A stretch of 64,000 nucleotides of DNA, taken from assembly GCF_009905375.1 (NCBI RefSeq), contig NW_027417662.1, forward strand, positions 1 through 64,000. Direction: 5' to 3'. Shown here piece after piece: positions 1 through 12,000 of this stretch. A model generated the notes under the pieces. The model was not told the DNA's origin, did not search any database, and worked only from the letters and a program-made list of their open reading frames with translations. The translations under genes were made by a program, and so were the position numbers. This DNA is from Apium graveolens (lineage: Eukaryota; Streptophyta; Magnoliopsida; Apiales; Apiaceae). Position 1 is the stretch's first letter, and every line of letters begins with the position of its first letter.

Positions 1-904
1 TTCTTGCTATTTAGATAGTGTAAACCTTTTTTGTACCAGCAGTACTAACACAGGGTGACTTGGAAATCTTTAAGATTAGAGACTGGAGTAGAAAAGGTTG
101 GGGGTAAGATAGGAAGTACTCAGAGAGACCATCAGTCAGAAATCCTCGGTTTTGTAATGTAGATAGACGAATAAAGGTTCATCGAAAAGGTTCTTCCTTC
201 CACCTCACATCATGCTGAGATCAATATTAAAGTATTGATGAATGATGACATGGAGTAGGATGTATCTTTTGAAACTGTGTTATGTAATCAGGGAGGTACA
301 GTTTGAAGCTATCCAGATAACAGAGCACTCACAAGTGAACTTATGATTTTGATTGTGCAAAGCAGTAATTTACCAACACCATAGATCTATTTGACCAGAA
401 TTAACAAAATGGAAAAGCAAGTACAACTGAAATAATTAACTATACAATTTTAAATAGGCAAGAGGCAGGAATCTGTATTCCAGAGATACTGCTCTTTATC
501 TCTTACAATCTTTCTATGTCTCTACCCATATATTTATTTATTCACGTGTGTGTACATGTATATACACACCCATCTCCTTGCCTTCCTCTCCCCTCTAAAG
601 GAATTATTACTATATTAACTTCTAGTGCTATGATATTTTCAAATTTCAATGCCTTGAAAGTCGTCTCGTCTATTTGCGTGGTTTTGTGCCAAGTTATTGG
701 ACTTCTAAAACTGATGTCTCTAATAGGAAAATATGCAATGCAAAGTTCTCTATGACTTGGAAGAATCAAAAATGTTTTTTAATTGTCAACTCCACAACTC
801 AATATGGGGCTGTGTCTCAACACTCTCTCCATTCTACAAAATCATTATAATGTTCATCTTGTTAGTCCACACATGATTCTGAATATAAAATTAGATCTAC
901 ATAA
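1..904. other. AT-rich stretch without a supported gene
   Basis: No recognisable coding exon, RNA gene or complete repeat is seen. Short open frames exist (for example 516-755) but they are low-complexity, overlap a frame on the other strand and match no family I recognise. The stretch may be older intron or intergenic sequence upstream of the MAP3K-like fragment, but no upstream exon of that gene could be read here. Confidence 0.4.
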
Positions 905-909
905 TATAG

Positions 910-1349
910 TGTCAGGAACTGGTGTGGTTCTGACCTAGAATACTACTGTTTTTGGTATTTTTGTTTAGATAAGTAAGTAACAAGCTAGACAGCAGAGAAT
1001 TAAATGAGAATAAAGAAGAGATGAGATGAGAAACAGAGTTAGACAGATGAGGGTTTAGATGAGAAGAGAAAGTTGAAGAACAAGATAGATTTCTAGAGAA
1101 AGAAACCCTAGAGAGAAGAGAGAAGAATTATTATAGAGAGAGAAAGAGATTGATGGCAAAAGCCATTTTCATATATTCAACATCATCTGAAAAGTAATCT
1201 TACAACTCGATTTATACTGGTCTGCAAATGTAAACAACTCAGCAATTACCATACTACCCTTAATGACCTGATACCACCATATCTGTATATACTATTAAGA
1301 CTTTAACTTGGCATAGTACAATTACTATACTACTGCTGCCTTCCTGACA
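910..1349 (-). mobile_element. Solo LTR of an LTR retrotransposon
   Basis: A 440-bp unit begins TGTCAGGAA and ends TTCCTGACA, a perfect 9-bp terminal inverted repeat with the TG...CA ends of an LTR. It is flanked by the direct 5-bp target duplication TATAG (905-909 and 1350-1354). No PBS, PPT or internal coding sequence follows, so it is a solo LTR left by LTR-LTR recombination. Orientation is inferred from the minus strand, which carries a TATA-like box (near 1215) followed by a CT-rich leader with AAACCCTAG-type sequence. The family is not identified. Confidence 0.85.
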
Positions 1350-1820
1350 TATAGTGAATGCATTACCAAGACTTTGAGTTTAGTGGTGTTGAGCATTGTA
1401 AGCTTAGGCCACATCAAAGGTTTAAAGTAGATCACGATGGGATTCTTTTTGACTTGATTAATTTGTTGAAGGTCCTCAACGCGCTATTTAATCTCTGCAA
1501 GATAAATAAGAGGCGGCAAGAACAAGCAGCAGAAAATGGGATTATTCCACACTTGATGCATTTTGTCATATCAGGATCTCCTTTGAAACGATATACATTG
1601 CCTCTGCTTTGTGATATGGCACATGCATCACGTAACTCAAGGGAGCTGTTGAGTGCTCATGGAAGATTAGATGTGTACCTCAGACTACTTGATGATAACA
1701 TTTGGTCCGTTACAACATTAGATTCTATTGCTATTTGTCTGGCACATGATAATGACAAGAATAAAGTAGAGCAAGCTCTGTTGAGAAAGTATGCTGTTCC
1801 AAAGCTGGTCAAATTCTTTA

Positions 1821-2513
1821 GAGTAAATTGCACTTTACACACTATTATTATGTTTCAAAAACAAATTTGTATCACAACTTTGAAAAATTCAGTTTGTAAC
1901 CCTATACTTCAACTTTGAGATTCATTATGCACCCCTTTCCAGAATTTTGTTGAATTGAATAGGGGAAATTGAAAATCTAGCGAAAATATTAAGTAAATTA
2001 ATTTCATATCTTTTAAAATAATGTTAAAAATTGAATTTTGATACAAAATTGTAAGTTTTAATTTTTAAAATGAGAATAGTAATTTGAGTTTTGATTTCAT
2101 TTTATATTATTAATTCTAGTATTTTGTAATTCTACAAAAAAATATTTTAACAATTAATTTTGATTATATAACTAAATTTAATTAAGTAGAGTATTAAAAT
2201 TTTTGAAATTGATATTAAAAGAATGATAATCGAATGTAAAATTAATAGTGTTATTTTGAAAATTAAAATTTATTATTTTATAGTTGCTATAAAATAATAT
2301 ACAATTTTTAATAATATTTGAACAAGCTAAATTTTATTTTGATTAAGTATATTGTTGAATTTCCGATTTTACCCCTACTCAATTCAACAAAATTCTGAAA
2401 GGGTGCATAATGAATCTCAAAGTTGAAGTATGAGGGTGTAAACTGAATTTCTTAAATTCTGGTACAAATTTGTTTTTGAAACATAGTAGTAGGGTGCAAA
2501 GTGCAATTAACCC
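1821..2513. mobile_element. MULE-type MITE inserted in the MAP3K exon
   Basis: A 693-bp AT-rich element is flanked by a perfect 9-bp target duplication AATTCTTTA (1812-1820 and 2514-2522). Its ends are long inverted repeats, about 130 bp each, the left beginning GAGTAAATTGCACTTT and the right reading GGGTTAATTGCACTTT on the minus strand. A 9-bp duplication with long TIRs is the signature of Mutator-like elements. No transposase is encoded, so it is non-autonomous. It interrupts a MAP3K-epsilon coding exon, and the apparent tail of the upstream frame (1821-1918) is element sequence. Confidence 0.9.
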
Positions 2514-2684
2514 AATTCTTTAAGTTATGTCCAGAACATCATTTTCTAATATTTTGGAGCCGTTCTTGAAATTATTACGTATGTCCTAATACTCCTGTGT
2601 CGCTTCTTCTTAAAGAAGTTTAAATCGGGAATAAGAGCTTAATTAGATATTAAGCCTCAAATGTTCAGAAAATGTACTTACTAA

Positions 2685-3031
2685 GAGTAAGTCCAATACA
2701 AGATTCAAAATAACTATAACTTGACACAAAAAGTGTCTGCTAGAATAAAACTTCAACTCCAATACTAGATGCGTTTTGAAATCAATATTTCCCAATTTAT
2801 CTACAATTTTGTCAATTTCTCCTAAGTTTCATTTAAAACACAACAACATTCATCTCATTTGTAGTAGTTTGATGATGTGGCTAAATGCATAAATGCATCC
2901 TTGGTTTCAAATTTAAAACAAGGATGTATATTTGCATCCAAGTATAGTACTTTTTTGGAGTTGAAATTTTTGAAATTTGATTTTAAATTATAGAAAATGC
3001 ACCACTTATGGCATTGCATTGGACCTTGCTC
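2685..3031. mobile_element. Tourist-like (PIF/Harbinger) MITE
   Basis: A 347-bp AT-rich unit starts GAGTAAGTCCAAT and ends as its approximate inverted copy (minus strand GAGCAAGGTCCAAT). It is flanked by the trinucleotide TAA on both sides (2682-2684 and 3032-3034), the usual target of PIF/Harbinger Tourist elements. It has no coding capacity. It lies in what was an intron or degenerate exon interval of the MAP3K-like pseudogene. Confidence 0.7.
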
Positions 3032-3403
3032 TAAAGGATTTGTTGTAATCTCATGTATACATATTGGTTGCAGAAATTAAAGTAAGTGTAAGGTTAAAAA
3101 TTGAGTTCCATCTCGGGGCACTACAGGGTGTTCTTTTCTAACTGATTGTATTTCTAATTGTTATGAAATTTGTAGTGCTTCACATCTTGTCATAGTGATG
3201 ACTGATGACTAATTGTGTATTATTTTAGGCTGTATATGAGCACCATCCACATCCAAAGCAATTGATTGTGGAGAATGACTTTTCAAAAGCTTCATAATCT
3301 AATTGAGGAGCGTCGAGATGGACAAAGTTCTGGTGGACAAGTTTTGGTGAAGCAGATGGCCACCTCACTGCTCAAGGCACTCCATATCAACATCATATTT
3401 TGA

Positions 3404-4508
3404 AATACTTGACACAGTTTCTTGTATATATCCTAATGCAGTTTCATTGCCGCCTGTGGCTGTAATTATGTTTAATATATTGTTGTGTTGTATAATTTTC
3501 TCTAGTTTTACTTTTCTTGGCATGGAGGAGGATAAATGGAATTGTCCCAATTTTTTTAGGGATATTCTCATTTCGATTGTGATCCTCAAGTTACTTTGGT
3601 AGTTTTCACCTGTCTGCAATTATATTTACATGTATATATGGCAGTGATGATCCCTACCATAGTTTTTGAATGTAATCCAAATTATTTGCGGTGTTTCCAC
3701 CAGAATCCTTTGATTGTCGAAATATTTATAATTTATCCGGGATTTTCCTATTAATTATTTTAATTAATTTTTAATATTAATATTTTAAAATGTTCTTGTA
3801 ATAATTTTTTAAGTAGTGCAAGTTGATAACTTTTTAAAATCTAGTGCAAGTTGGCCTTAATTTGGCATGAATTCTAATTTCGTAGAACAATCTGTAAAGT
3901 TGCTTTAAAACCACTACTTTTAATAAAGTAGAGAGACTTATTTGCTCTCACCCTTTTAATTACAGGGTGTTTTTGCCCCTTAACCCAAAAAACAATAAGA
4001 GGGTGTTTCAATTCCTATTACTCCACTATTATATTAACAGTTTCTAAGAGTTGTAAAATTTTATCGAAATTTTATTCAAATTAAAAGGGAAACTGGAATG
4101 AGATTATTATGTTGCAAATTAGAATACAATATTATTATTATATTGTATTTTGTTATTTTATGTTGGATTTGCATGTTAATCGTTTTAACTGCTTTTATTA
4201 GAAAAAAACAAACAATCATTATCAGAATTAAAAATGTACTAATTGATTCACACCACAAATGGTGCAGATTCAGTGGCTTTGTTGAACAAGCCTCCACGCC
4301 TTTCAGAGAAGGTCAAGACAAGGTTGCTCTTATTAGTCATTCTTCTAATAGCTATCTTTTGACGACCCAAGTTTATTTTTACCATTTTGCTCAATTCATA
4401 CTAAAGATAGATGGGTCATGGAGCATAAAAACACCGGATTTTATAGGTAAATTGGCTTACATGAAAGTCCCGTGACATGAGAATCTTCTTTTAATAATTA
4501 CTATTTAC
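3404..4508. other. AT-rich interval, probable 3' flank of the pseudogene
   Basis: No gene is supported. 3404-3640 may be former 3' UTR of the MAP3K-like gene. 3720-4060 is very AT-rich. A frame at 4098-4475 is open for 125 codons but is hydrophobic low-complexity at its start and matches no family I know. Confidence 0.4.
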
Positions 4509-4513
4509 GTATT

Positions 4514-4757
4514 TATCTCAAACATGAAAGTAAAATGTTTATTCAAGATCAGAGAATAAAAGATACATTATTTTTATGTACAGAGATTAGACTAGCTTCT
4601 GGAACCTTTCTAGAAGAGAATTCTGTTATAGTAAATGACAGAGGAGTAGAGGAGAGATGAGCTGTATGACTCGTGTCTCTTGTCCTTGATCAGTCTTTCA
4701 GGTGCTTGATCTTAGTTACTTGCTAGTTGCTTGCTGTTAGTAGTTGTATGTGTAACA
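4514..4757 (-). repeat. Element D 3' LTR
   Basis: This 244-bp sequence is homologous along its length to 56520-56770 (shared GACTAGCTTCT, TTACTTGCTAGTTGCTTG). On the minus strand it begins TGTTACACATAC just after a purine tract (plus-strand TCCCTCAAGTTAGGGGG at 4758 onwards), the position of a polypurine tract. Divergence from its partner is roughly 10% by eye, in line with an old insertion. Confidence 0.8.
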
Positions 4758-5430
4758 TCCCTCAAGTTAGGGGGTTGAAACAAGTTACAAACACTTAACT
4801 TGGATAATAATCGAGCTAGATGATCAGAAGAAGAAACATACTGAGTAGTAATAACCCCGCGTTGAAGATTTTTATGAAGAAGATGGCAATCTATCTCGTT
4901 GTGTTTAGTCCGTTCGTGAAACACCGGGTTAGATGCAATGTATAAAGCCGATTTACTGTCACAGGAGAAAGGAACTGGAGTAAGATGATGATAGCCAAAT
5001 GTTTTGAGAAAACTAAGCAACCAGGTGAGCCCACAACATGTATCAGTCATACAACGATATTCAGCCTTAGTGGAAGAGTGAGATATAATGTGTTATTTCT
5101 TGCATTTATATGAAATGGCTGCAGAGCCAAACACAACACAATAGCCAGTCAAAATCCGACGAGTACTTTTGCACCCTCCTCAATCTGAATCATAAAAGGC
5201 ATATAAGGTGGGGACAATATTAGCATACATAAGAGGCCTTGTCCCCGGAGACCCTTTTAAGTATCGAACCACCTTATAGGCAGCCGTGACATGCTCAGTC
5301 CAAGGCTGGGCAATGAACTATACGAGTACCTGAATTGAGTAAGCTAGATAAGGACGCGTGATAGTCAAATGAATCAGACGGCCAACCAGAGGTCAATAGG
5401 TATTATTGTGAGAGGAATTTGGTACAACAT
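4758..5430 (-). pseudogene. Element D pol remnant: RNase H end
   Basis: The minus-strand reading gives the end of a copia reverse transcriptase/RNase H polyprotein: LVGRLIHLTITRPYLAYS, then AAYKVVRYLKGSPGQGLL, and after a frameshift DSKSALYIASNPVFHERTKH and ISSSDHLA-type sequence near the C-terminus. In intact elements RNase H degrades the RNA strand of the cDNA hybrid. In-frame stops (for example before LVGR) and frameshifts break it. The boundary with the inserted E sequence is uncertain by some tens of bases around 5420-5450, because plausible frame continues for a short distance. Confidence 0.75.
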
Positions 5431-8325
5431 TCGGGGAGGTTGTTGCTGGAAGAACGGAAGAATCTCGGAGATTTAGGCCGGAAATCGGGCGTGTTGTAAA
5501 ACGCTGAATATGCCTGATCTGCCAGAACCGAGAGGTCTTTGTGGCTGCGTTTGGACTGAATTTACAAGGATTTCAAGCGTGGTGGCAGAGTATTTCCTAC
5601 TCAGCCGTGGGGGGGTGCCCAGAATTGGTCTCGTGAGAGCTCCACCGTGTATTTTGGTAGAGAAAACGAGTGTCCAACCTTTGTAAATGGCCTACATATC
5701 CTATATTTATAGGAATCAAGTCCATATGTAGCTCTATAGCTTTAGGACTCCTCCAAATAGGGTTGGCCACATTTTTACTAAGCCCATAATAGCTTCCAAG
5801 CCTTATCCAACTAAGTTTAGGCTTAATCCAAAGAGTCCTACTTCTAATACACCACTAATCCTTATTTATCCATGTATTTATTGTGTTTATCCATCAAATA
5901 TATGTATATTCCATACATATATCAAGTAAATCCGTTTATAAGTAGTTGTAGATTACTAGGAATCGTATTCTTCTTCCTGACCCGCTATATAGTCTGTTTC
6001 CAACTAAAACTCTACTTATACATGCCTCTCACCTTTATCATAATAGCCTAGCTAAGTACTATTTCCTGAATACCCCGGTGTCTTAGCGTAATATGGGGAT
6101 CCTGGGGTATTTTCCAATCACTAAATGGCCCTCCTTATTGCCCCTTATTAATACCCCTCTCAATAGGCCTTAACCAACACCTATATACCCTCAACAAACT
6201 AGTCTATTCGGGTCCAATACCCCTACTTTGCCATCCAGAAAGCCCAATCCATTATGCCAATTCATCTAATCCCTCAATATCCCATAAATCCGGCCCAAGG
6301 CTGATTTTAGGCACAACAACTACCTCCCGGTTCCTCACAACAATTGAATATAAGGGGAACCTATATAGAATAGAGTTTAATCCTTCTTTACCCCTCTCAA
6401 AGAAATACATAGCTTCCACATTTGGATTCCAAGCTTACATGAGCTAACTCGGCATAAGAAACAGGAAACACAATGCTTCAATATATGTACCTCAATCTGA
6501 ATCCTTAAATGAAATTATTTAATACACTTCAAAATCACGTATTCCCCATGTCAGTTCCGATCTAGGGCTTCTTGTCCTTTTTAGTTGTATCATATGGCTT
6601 CATGCCATTTTCCCAAAAGCCATGCATTAACCTTCCAAGATATCTTTTTTCCTTGTAAAGTTGATCTTTAGTTTATAATCCTTTATGAATGAATCCCAAA
6701 AACTCTCGTTGTTTCAAATAGGCTTCATATATCCATAATCTTGGGCTGCCAAGATAATTTAAAATGAGTGATTAGTAGCACGGGCTAAAAAGCTCTTATA
6801 TATAATGCATGAAACCCATACATGTAGAATGCAAGTATGAATATGCAAGTAAGAAGATGAACGTGTGGATGAATTTGTATAAATATAAATATCCATATTC
6901 GTTGCTGCTTCAGCAATCAGGCTGAACCTTGGCGAACGCACTTTTCAAGACAAAGCCACAATTTTCAGAAGCTTCCATGGTTTCTTCACCTGGCCTCTTA
7001 ATATATTGTTTAGTTTTTTATTGATGCCCAGCATTTATGGGACTTAAATCCTGCCCATGTAATATGGGACTTTCAAATCCTGCCCATGTGATATGGGACT
7101 TTTTTGACCTGCCCATATTCCATGGGGCTATTTAAGTTTATCGAAGGAGAGATCAAGAGAAGGCCATGGAAAAACCCATCAACTGTTGCTATATCCTTCC
7201 AAGTGGTAACATTATGGGACATATAGCGTGCCTAGGTATCTGCTTGAAATCTTTGACCAACAATTTTAAAAATATTTTGAAACCCCATGCATAATGTAAG
7301 GAACTATATAAAATGCAATACCCCCACACATGTAAACCCATATAAGTTTTATTCCTCGAGAACATACGATATGCATATTTAGAGAAACATGTCCACATAT
7401 AGGAAAAAATAAGAGATATGGGGTATAATTAATTTCCATATATACATATAAAGCATGCATGATAATGAACATGTAAAAGCATGAGAGTATGGCTTATCTC
7501 ATTTCAATGCAGACCAGGGTTTATTCCATGGAAATTTGTGCAATTAAGCCTCTTCCAGGGTGTTCCGTTGATTAAAGCCCATTTTCCATCATATTAGCCC
7601 TTCCGTGGTGGGGTATCGAAGAGTTGATATACCCCTCGAGCCAACAGATTCGCTTCCTCATATGACATCCTTCTCCGGTCTAAACCTTAAACCTGTTAAG
7701 AAACCTGCTTTCTATGGATATTGCAAATGCCTCCATAACCTGTTAGCTAGCTCAGAGTATAGAATGTTCTATGATAAGCCCATACTACATGTTCACATAA
7801 GTACACATAAACATTAAATTCATGCCACACATCCACATGTATACACATTTTAAGCGCATCAGCCATTGTATCCAAAGATACGCCTATCACTGTTCATTCA
7901 TATATTTCAACTTAGCAAATACTGTCATGTTATAAATCATAGAAGACGTGCTACTTGCTAGTTCTCAAACCACGTAATAGCACCAGCTAGATAATCAGAC
8001 ATACACATACAAGAATCCATATTACATTAAAAACTAGGAAATCAGGCATGCACACGTAGAAATCCATGCTCATACCCTAAGGTCCAACTATCCATCCCTC
8101 TATAGATATTCGCCTTTCAAATAGTTAGACTGGACAAAACATTAGATAGGTGTAATATTCTACTACATGTTCTTCCTAGGTATGCCAATTTTTGGGCTAC
8201 GCGTAAGCATCTCCAATGTGGTACCCCCCTAAATGCCTTAAAATCCTAAATCCTTTTTTTATCACAGTTTTAATATCACAGTTTTAATATCCCGGGCATT
8301 CGTACCACGAAGCACTAGTACCCCC
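5431..8325. mobile_element. Repeat E, left part: non-coding retroelement-like DNA
   Basis: No protein domain could be read on either strand in 2.9 kb. The 5440-5720 part looks like an LTR promoter/leader region read on the minus strand: a TATA-like CCTATAAATATAGG (about 5699-5712) followed by a GC-richer leader. The rest resembles a long U3, AT-rich with internal short tandem repeats. It interrupts element D's pol and is itself interrupted by element A at 8326. The continuation is at 45790. I infer a long-LTR retrotransposon but cannot name the family. Confidence 0.4.
7022..7134. repeat. 29-bp tandem repeat, about four copies
   Basis: Units of about 29-31 bp carrying TGCCCATGTAATATGGGACT and variants are repeated about four times. 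Each unit centres on an imperfect palindrome (CCCATGTAATATGGG, CCCATGTGATATGGG, CCCATATTCCATGGGG). The array lies in the putative U3 part of repeat E. Confidence 0.75.
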
Positions 8326-8890
8326 TGTTAGGTCACACAACACTGTAGAAGGGGGTTGAATACTGTGTTTATACAATCAAATCGATCTAACACAAGTATG
8401 TAACAAAGATCAAGTATATTTAATAAACTCTGTTACAATATGAACTATTGTTCTCTCTCAGTGATGAACAAATATCACTAAGAGCTGCTAGGTTACAATG
8501 TATAATCTACTCGATAATGATAACACATTTAGTGTAAACCCTAAGTCTGTGTTTATATAGTACACAGTTACAAGATATATTCTAATTGATATGAAATACA
8601 ATTCTGTCTCCTAAAATATATCAATCAGATATCTTCTACAAGTCTTCTAGTCCTCTAACTCTTTCCATGCATATCTTCTATTGTTTTAGTCTCGATCTTC
8701 TCCTGTAAATCAGCTTCATTCCTTAACTGAAAGTCTTCCCGCACTTAAGTTCTGATATGACCTTAAGTTATGATATTAAGTTCTGACTTCAGTAAGTCCT
8801 GATTTCAGTAAGTCCTGATATGTTCAGTTGTTAAGTTCTGAAAACTAAACATAAATCATATTAGACATGACATCTCAAATATATCTAATA
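8326..8890 (-). repeat. Element A 3' LTR
   Basis: On the plus strand it begins TGTTAGGTCACACAAC and ends ATATCTAATA, the last bases being a mutated form of ATATCTAACA. The minus strand carries the promoter box CTATATAAACA (about 8551-8561). Six copies of the motif TTAAGTTCTGATA or close variants lie at 8745-8841, spaced about 13-22 bp, in the U3 region. Confidence 0.9.
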
Positions 8891-8902
8891 ATCTCCCCCA
8901 AC
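8891..8902 (-). promoter_or_regulatory. Element A polypurine tract
   Basis: Minus-strand TTGGGGGAGAT immediately precedes the 3' LTR, the same sequence and position as in element B. It primes plus-strand cDNA synthesis in LTR elements. Confidence 0.85.
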
Positions 8903-9028
8903 TTGTAAATTATGCAAAATGTATAAGTTAATAGATTTGATGATGTCAAAAACATTTAAGTACAAATGCAATAAGAGTTTAACTAGATAGCTAACTACAA
9001 CTTACAGTCCTTGTAGCTTTTACCAATC

Positions 9029-12000
9029 TCACTGAGTCAATCTGAATCCAAAGTGATTCTTGACAAAGTTTGATATCAGATTTTCTTCTTTAATCCTCAG
9101 AACTTGAGCCATTGTAGTCTTGACTTGCTTCATCTCTTTATTCTGACTTCCAATATGGTAGATTGCAGTCCTTAGAGCAGAAATATGGTTTCTTTCTAAA
9201 CCATCATCCAGTCTTATGACCCTAGGATGAGAAGAATCTTCATTGTAGCATAGACATTTCTCTTTCAGTATCACTTCAAGTTTAGCAGAATCCTTCTTTA
9301 TTGGAATTTCACTTCCATCATCTTCAACTATGTTAGGAATGAATTCTGTAACCCTTGAACCAGAAATTCTAGCTTTATCTCTTATGGTCTTTATTATGAA
9401 AGTTGACCATCTCCTGTTAATATCAGACTTTACCTCTAAAAGGTAATGAAAGAATTGAAGTTCTTTTATAGATTTTTTTAGCACATCTGATTCTGACATC
9501 TGATATGTCCTTCCATCTTCAAGAAATAGAATCAGATTTTCTTTGACATTGTGCTTGTCATGAGCATCCAGTGCCACTTGAACAGAGATAACCTTATCAA
9601 GGTGTTTCTGTGTAACATCTTCAAGAGGTTTGTTAGTTAGCAAAAATGGATCTCTAGTAGCAACTTCAACTCCTGTCTTGATCTTAGCTTCATCAGAACC
9701 TAGTCCAGCCCTGTCTCTTGGTTCTCTAGCATTTAACCCAATAGTCATGAAATCAGACAGCAATTGGCTTTTTTTGGATATGATGGTTTGACATTTTTCC
9801 ATAGAAGTTTCTTTTTATCAGCTACTTTCATCTTGTCTAAATCAACTTGAGCTCTGTCAGAGGTTGATGTCTTGATAACTGTATCATAACTTGCTGTTTC
9901 TGTTGTAGCTTGCAATTCTTCACTCTAAACAACTTGAGCACTGTCAGAGGTTGTCTTTGATTCTTCAGAAATCTTCATTCTTTTCAGAGTTTGCACATCT
10001 TCATCTTCAACAAGAGTATCATCAATAACTTGAACCATTTTTGCACACTAGTTTTATCAGGATTTGAGGAATTTTCATCTCCAGTGACTTGATTGGTTCA
10101 TCAACTTTTCCCTTCCCTTTGTCTTTGGAATCAATCTCAGTATGTGATCTAGTTTTGGGATTTGATGCCTCAGTATTTGACTTCTCCTTGATCACAATAC
10201 CTTTTTCCTTAGGCCTTGGAGGTTTCTTTGCAACAGAAACTTTTGGCTTTAGATTTGTCTTTTCAGCTTTAAATCTAGCTTCTTCCTCCTTGAGATTTTC
10301 TAAATCCATTCCTGGATTATGCTTCATAAATAATCTTCTAGAAATCTTTTCATCAAGTGTCTGAATCTTGGGATCCTTGTAGTAGACTGTAGTCTGCTTC
10401 CCCTTTAGCTTCAGAGTTTGCAAAAACTTCTGAGAGTCTTGACTTCCACCTTGTATCAGAACATCAGGCTTTGTCATCAGACTTTGCTTATCAGAACTTG
10501 ATATCAGATTTTGAGTTTGAGCTTCAGAACTTGTCTTCTTTTGAATAGAAGATTTGCTTGCATTAGTAATTAGTTTCCTAGAAGAAACCTTGCTGCTGTG
10601 CTCTTTACCTTGAGTTTCCCTGGTCATCAACTTCATCATCTTTCTTCTTCAGTACTTGATCATTAGAGCATTTGGACTTAACTATCTTCTCCCTCTTTTT
10701 GGCATCATCAGGTAGTAGGAGAGAGAGAAAAAGTTCAACTGAAGATTGGATTTCATCCAATTGAGCCTTTTGAGAAGCTTGATTCTGCAGGACCTCAATG
10801 ATTTGGGCCTGTTGCTGTTCTTGAATCTTCTCAATGGCTTCAACTTTCTCAGAAATAGGTCTGATAAACCTCTTTTTATCAAGCTTGGTCTCCATATCCA
10901 GCTTTTCAGCCACTTCAAGAAGTTTTTCAACCTTTTCATGAGTTGTAGAGTGTTGACCTTGAAGAGTCTTGACACTTAGAGCTGTGACTTTGAGGTGAGT
11001 CTCAGAACTTGTCATCAACTCATCAGCTTTAGCAATGTGCTATGTTAGAACTTTAGAGCTTGGAATGAAATCCGTTTCATTCCACTTCTTGGTCCACTCC
11101 ATACCTCTGTGAGTATCTTCCCAAGGAATAGGAGCAGCTTGCTAAAAAAACTTCTCAATAAGTGCCTCCTTTCCTAGAATGGGAGATGGAGTATCAACAG
11201 AAACACTGTCTTCAGAACTTGAGGAAGACTCATTATCCTCTGACAACACTAGAGTGTGTGAGACAACTGGAGATTCTGGAACAACTTCATCTAAATTCTG
11301 AGTATCAGAATTTATATCCAGAATAGGTGTTGATGGAATCTCAGCATGTGAAATTGGAGATTTACTTTAGATGGCTGAGCTGCTGGTGTTGGAGCTTCCA
11401 AATAAAGAACAATTGGTATATTTAGATTGTGAATATCTATTTCAGAACTTGCAACTTTTTCTTCAATATTATCTGTATCTTTGTCATGAATAGGAGAGAC
11501 ATGAGGTGTGAGCACAGTATCTTGAACAGTGTCTTGAGCAGTGTCTTGAGCTTGAGTTGGAGATGACAAAGCTTCAAGTACAATTGGCTGTGAGATCAGA
11601 GATTCCTGATCCCCTTCCTCAGCTTCTTCAGTATTCTCTGATGGAGGCAGAGCCATGTGCCTTCGTGCTCTCATTTTCTTTAATCTATTTGATAGTGAAG
11701 GAGTTGCTTTATCATCAGAACTTATAGTTTTTCTTCTCAAATTATCTGAACCCTCAGCTTCATCTAAATTCTGATGGGTTGACCTTTCAGCTTCTTTCTG
11801 AAAAACCACATTTTCAGCTTCAACAGTCACAGGTTCTGATGCATGAACCTGTGCTTCTTCATCATCTGACTCATCCCTTAGAATCATCTTCCTTCTCTTT
11901 GGTGGAGGTTGAGAAACATACTTTGCCCTTTTAGGCCTGGAAGATGAAGGTCTGATGGTAGGTGCTGATGGTTGTTGTTGTTGTGAGGATTCAGCTGGTT

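Larger units (their letters stand above)
1358..3403 (+). pseudogene. MAP3K-epsilon (armadillo-repeat C-terminal part) pseudogene
   Basis: The reading from about 1470 to 1820 closely follows the ARM-like C-terminal region of plant MAP3K-epsilon kinases (segments LFNLCKINKRRQEQAAENGI, LPLLCDMAHASRNSRE and LDSIAICLAHDNDKNKVEQA). It resumes after an insertion at 2523 with CPEHHF and ILEPFLK, but in different frames. The last exon (about 3230-3403) reads AVYEHHPHPKQLIVEND, then after a small frameshift LIEERRDGQSSGGQVLVKQM and a C-terminus LLKALHIN before TGA at 3401. The kinase domain and the exon carrying the RLDHQDAIARLNLL-type segment are absent. In intact plants the family are kinases of cell division and pollen development. 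This copy has frameshifts, an exon split by a MITE and a missing exon, so it cannot encode the family protein. The segment 1358-1465 does not match the family well. Confidence 0.85.

Noticed and set aside
542..769. Overlapping frames at 516-769 on both strands as genes
   Set aside because: Short, mutually overlapping and without any recognisable motif or splice context.
4098..4475. 125-codon plus-strand frame as a gene
   Set aside because: Hydrophobic low-complexity start from AT-rich DNA, an overlapping frame on the other strand, no family resemblance and no conserved context.
5440..5580. Extending element D pol coding further upstream through 5580
   Set aside because: A frame can be read for a while but meets a stop and the peptide does not resemble the expected RT segment; the DNA looks more like an LTR leader.
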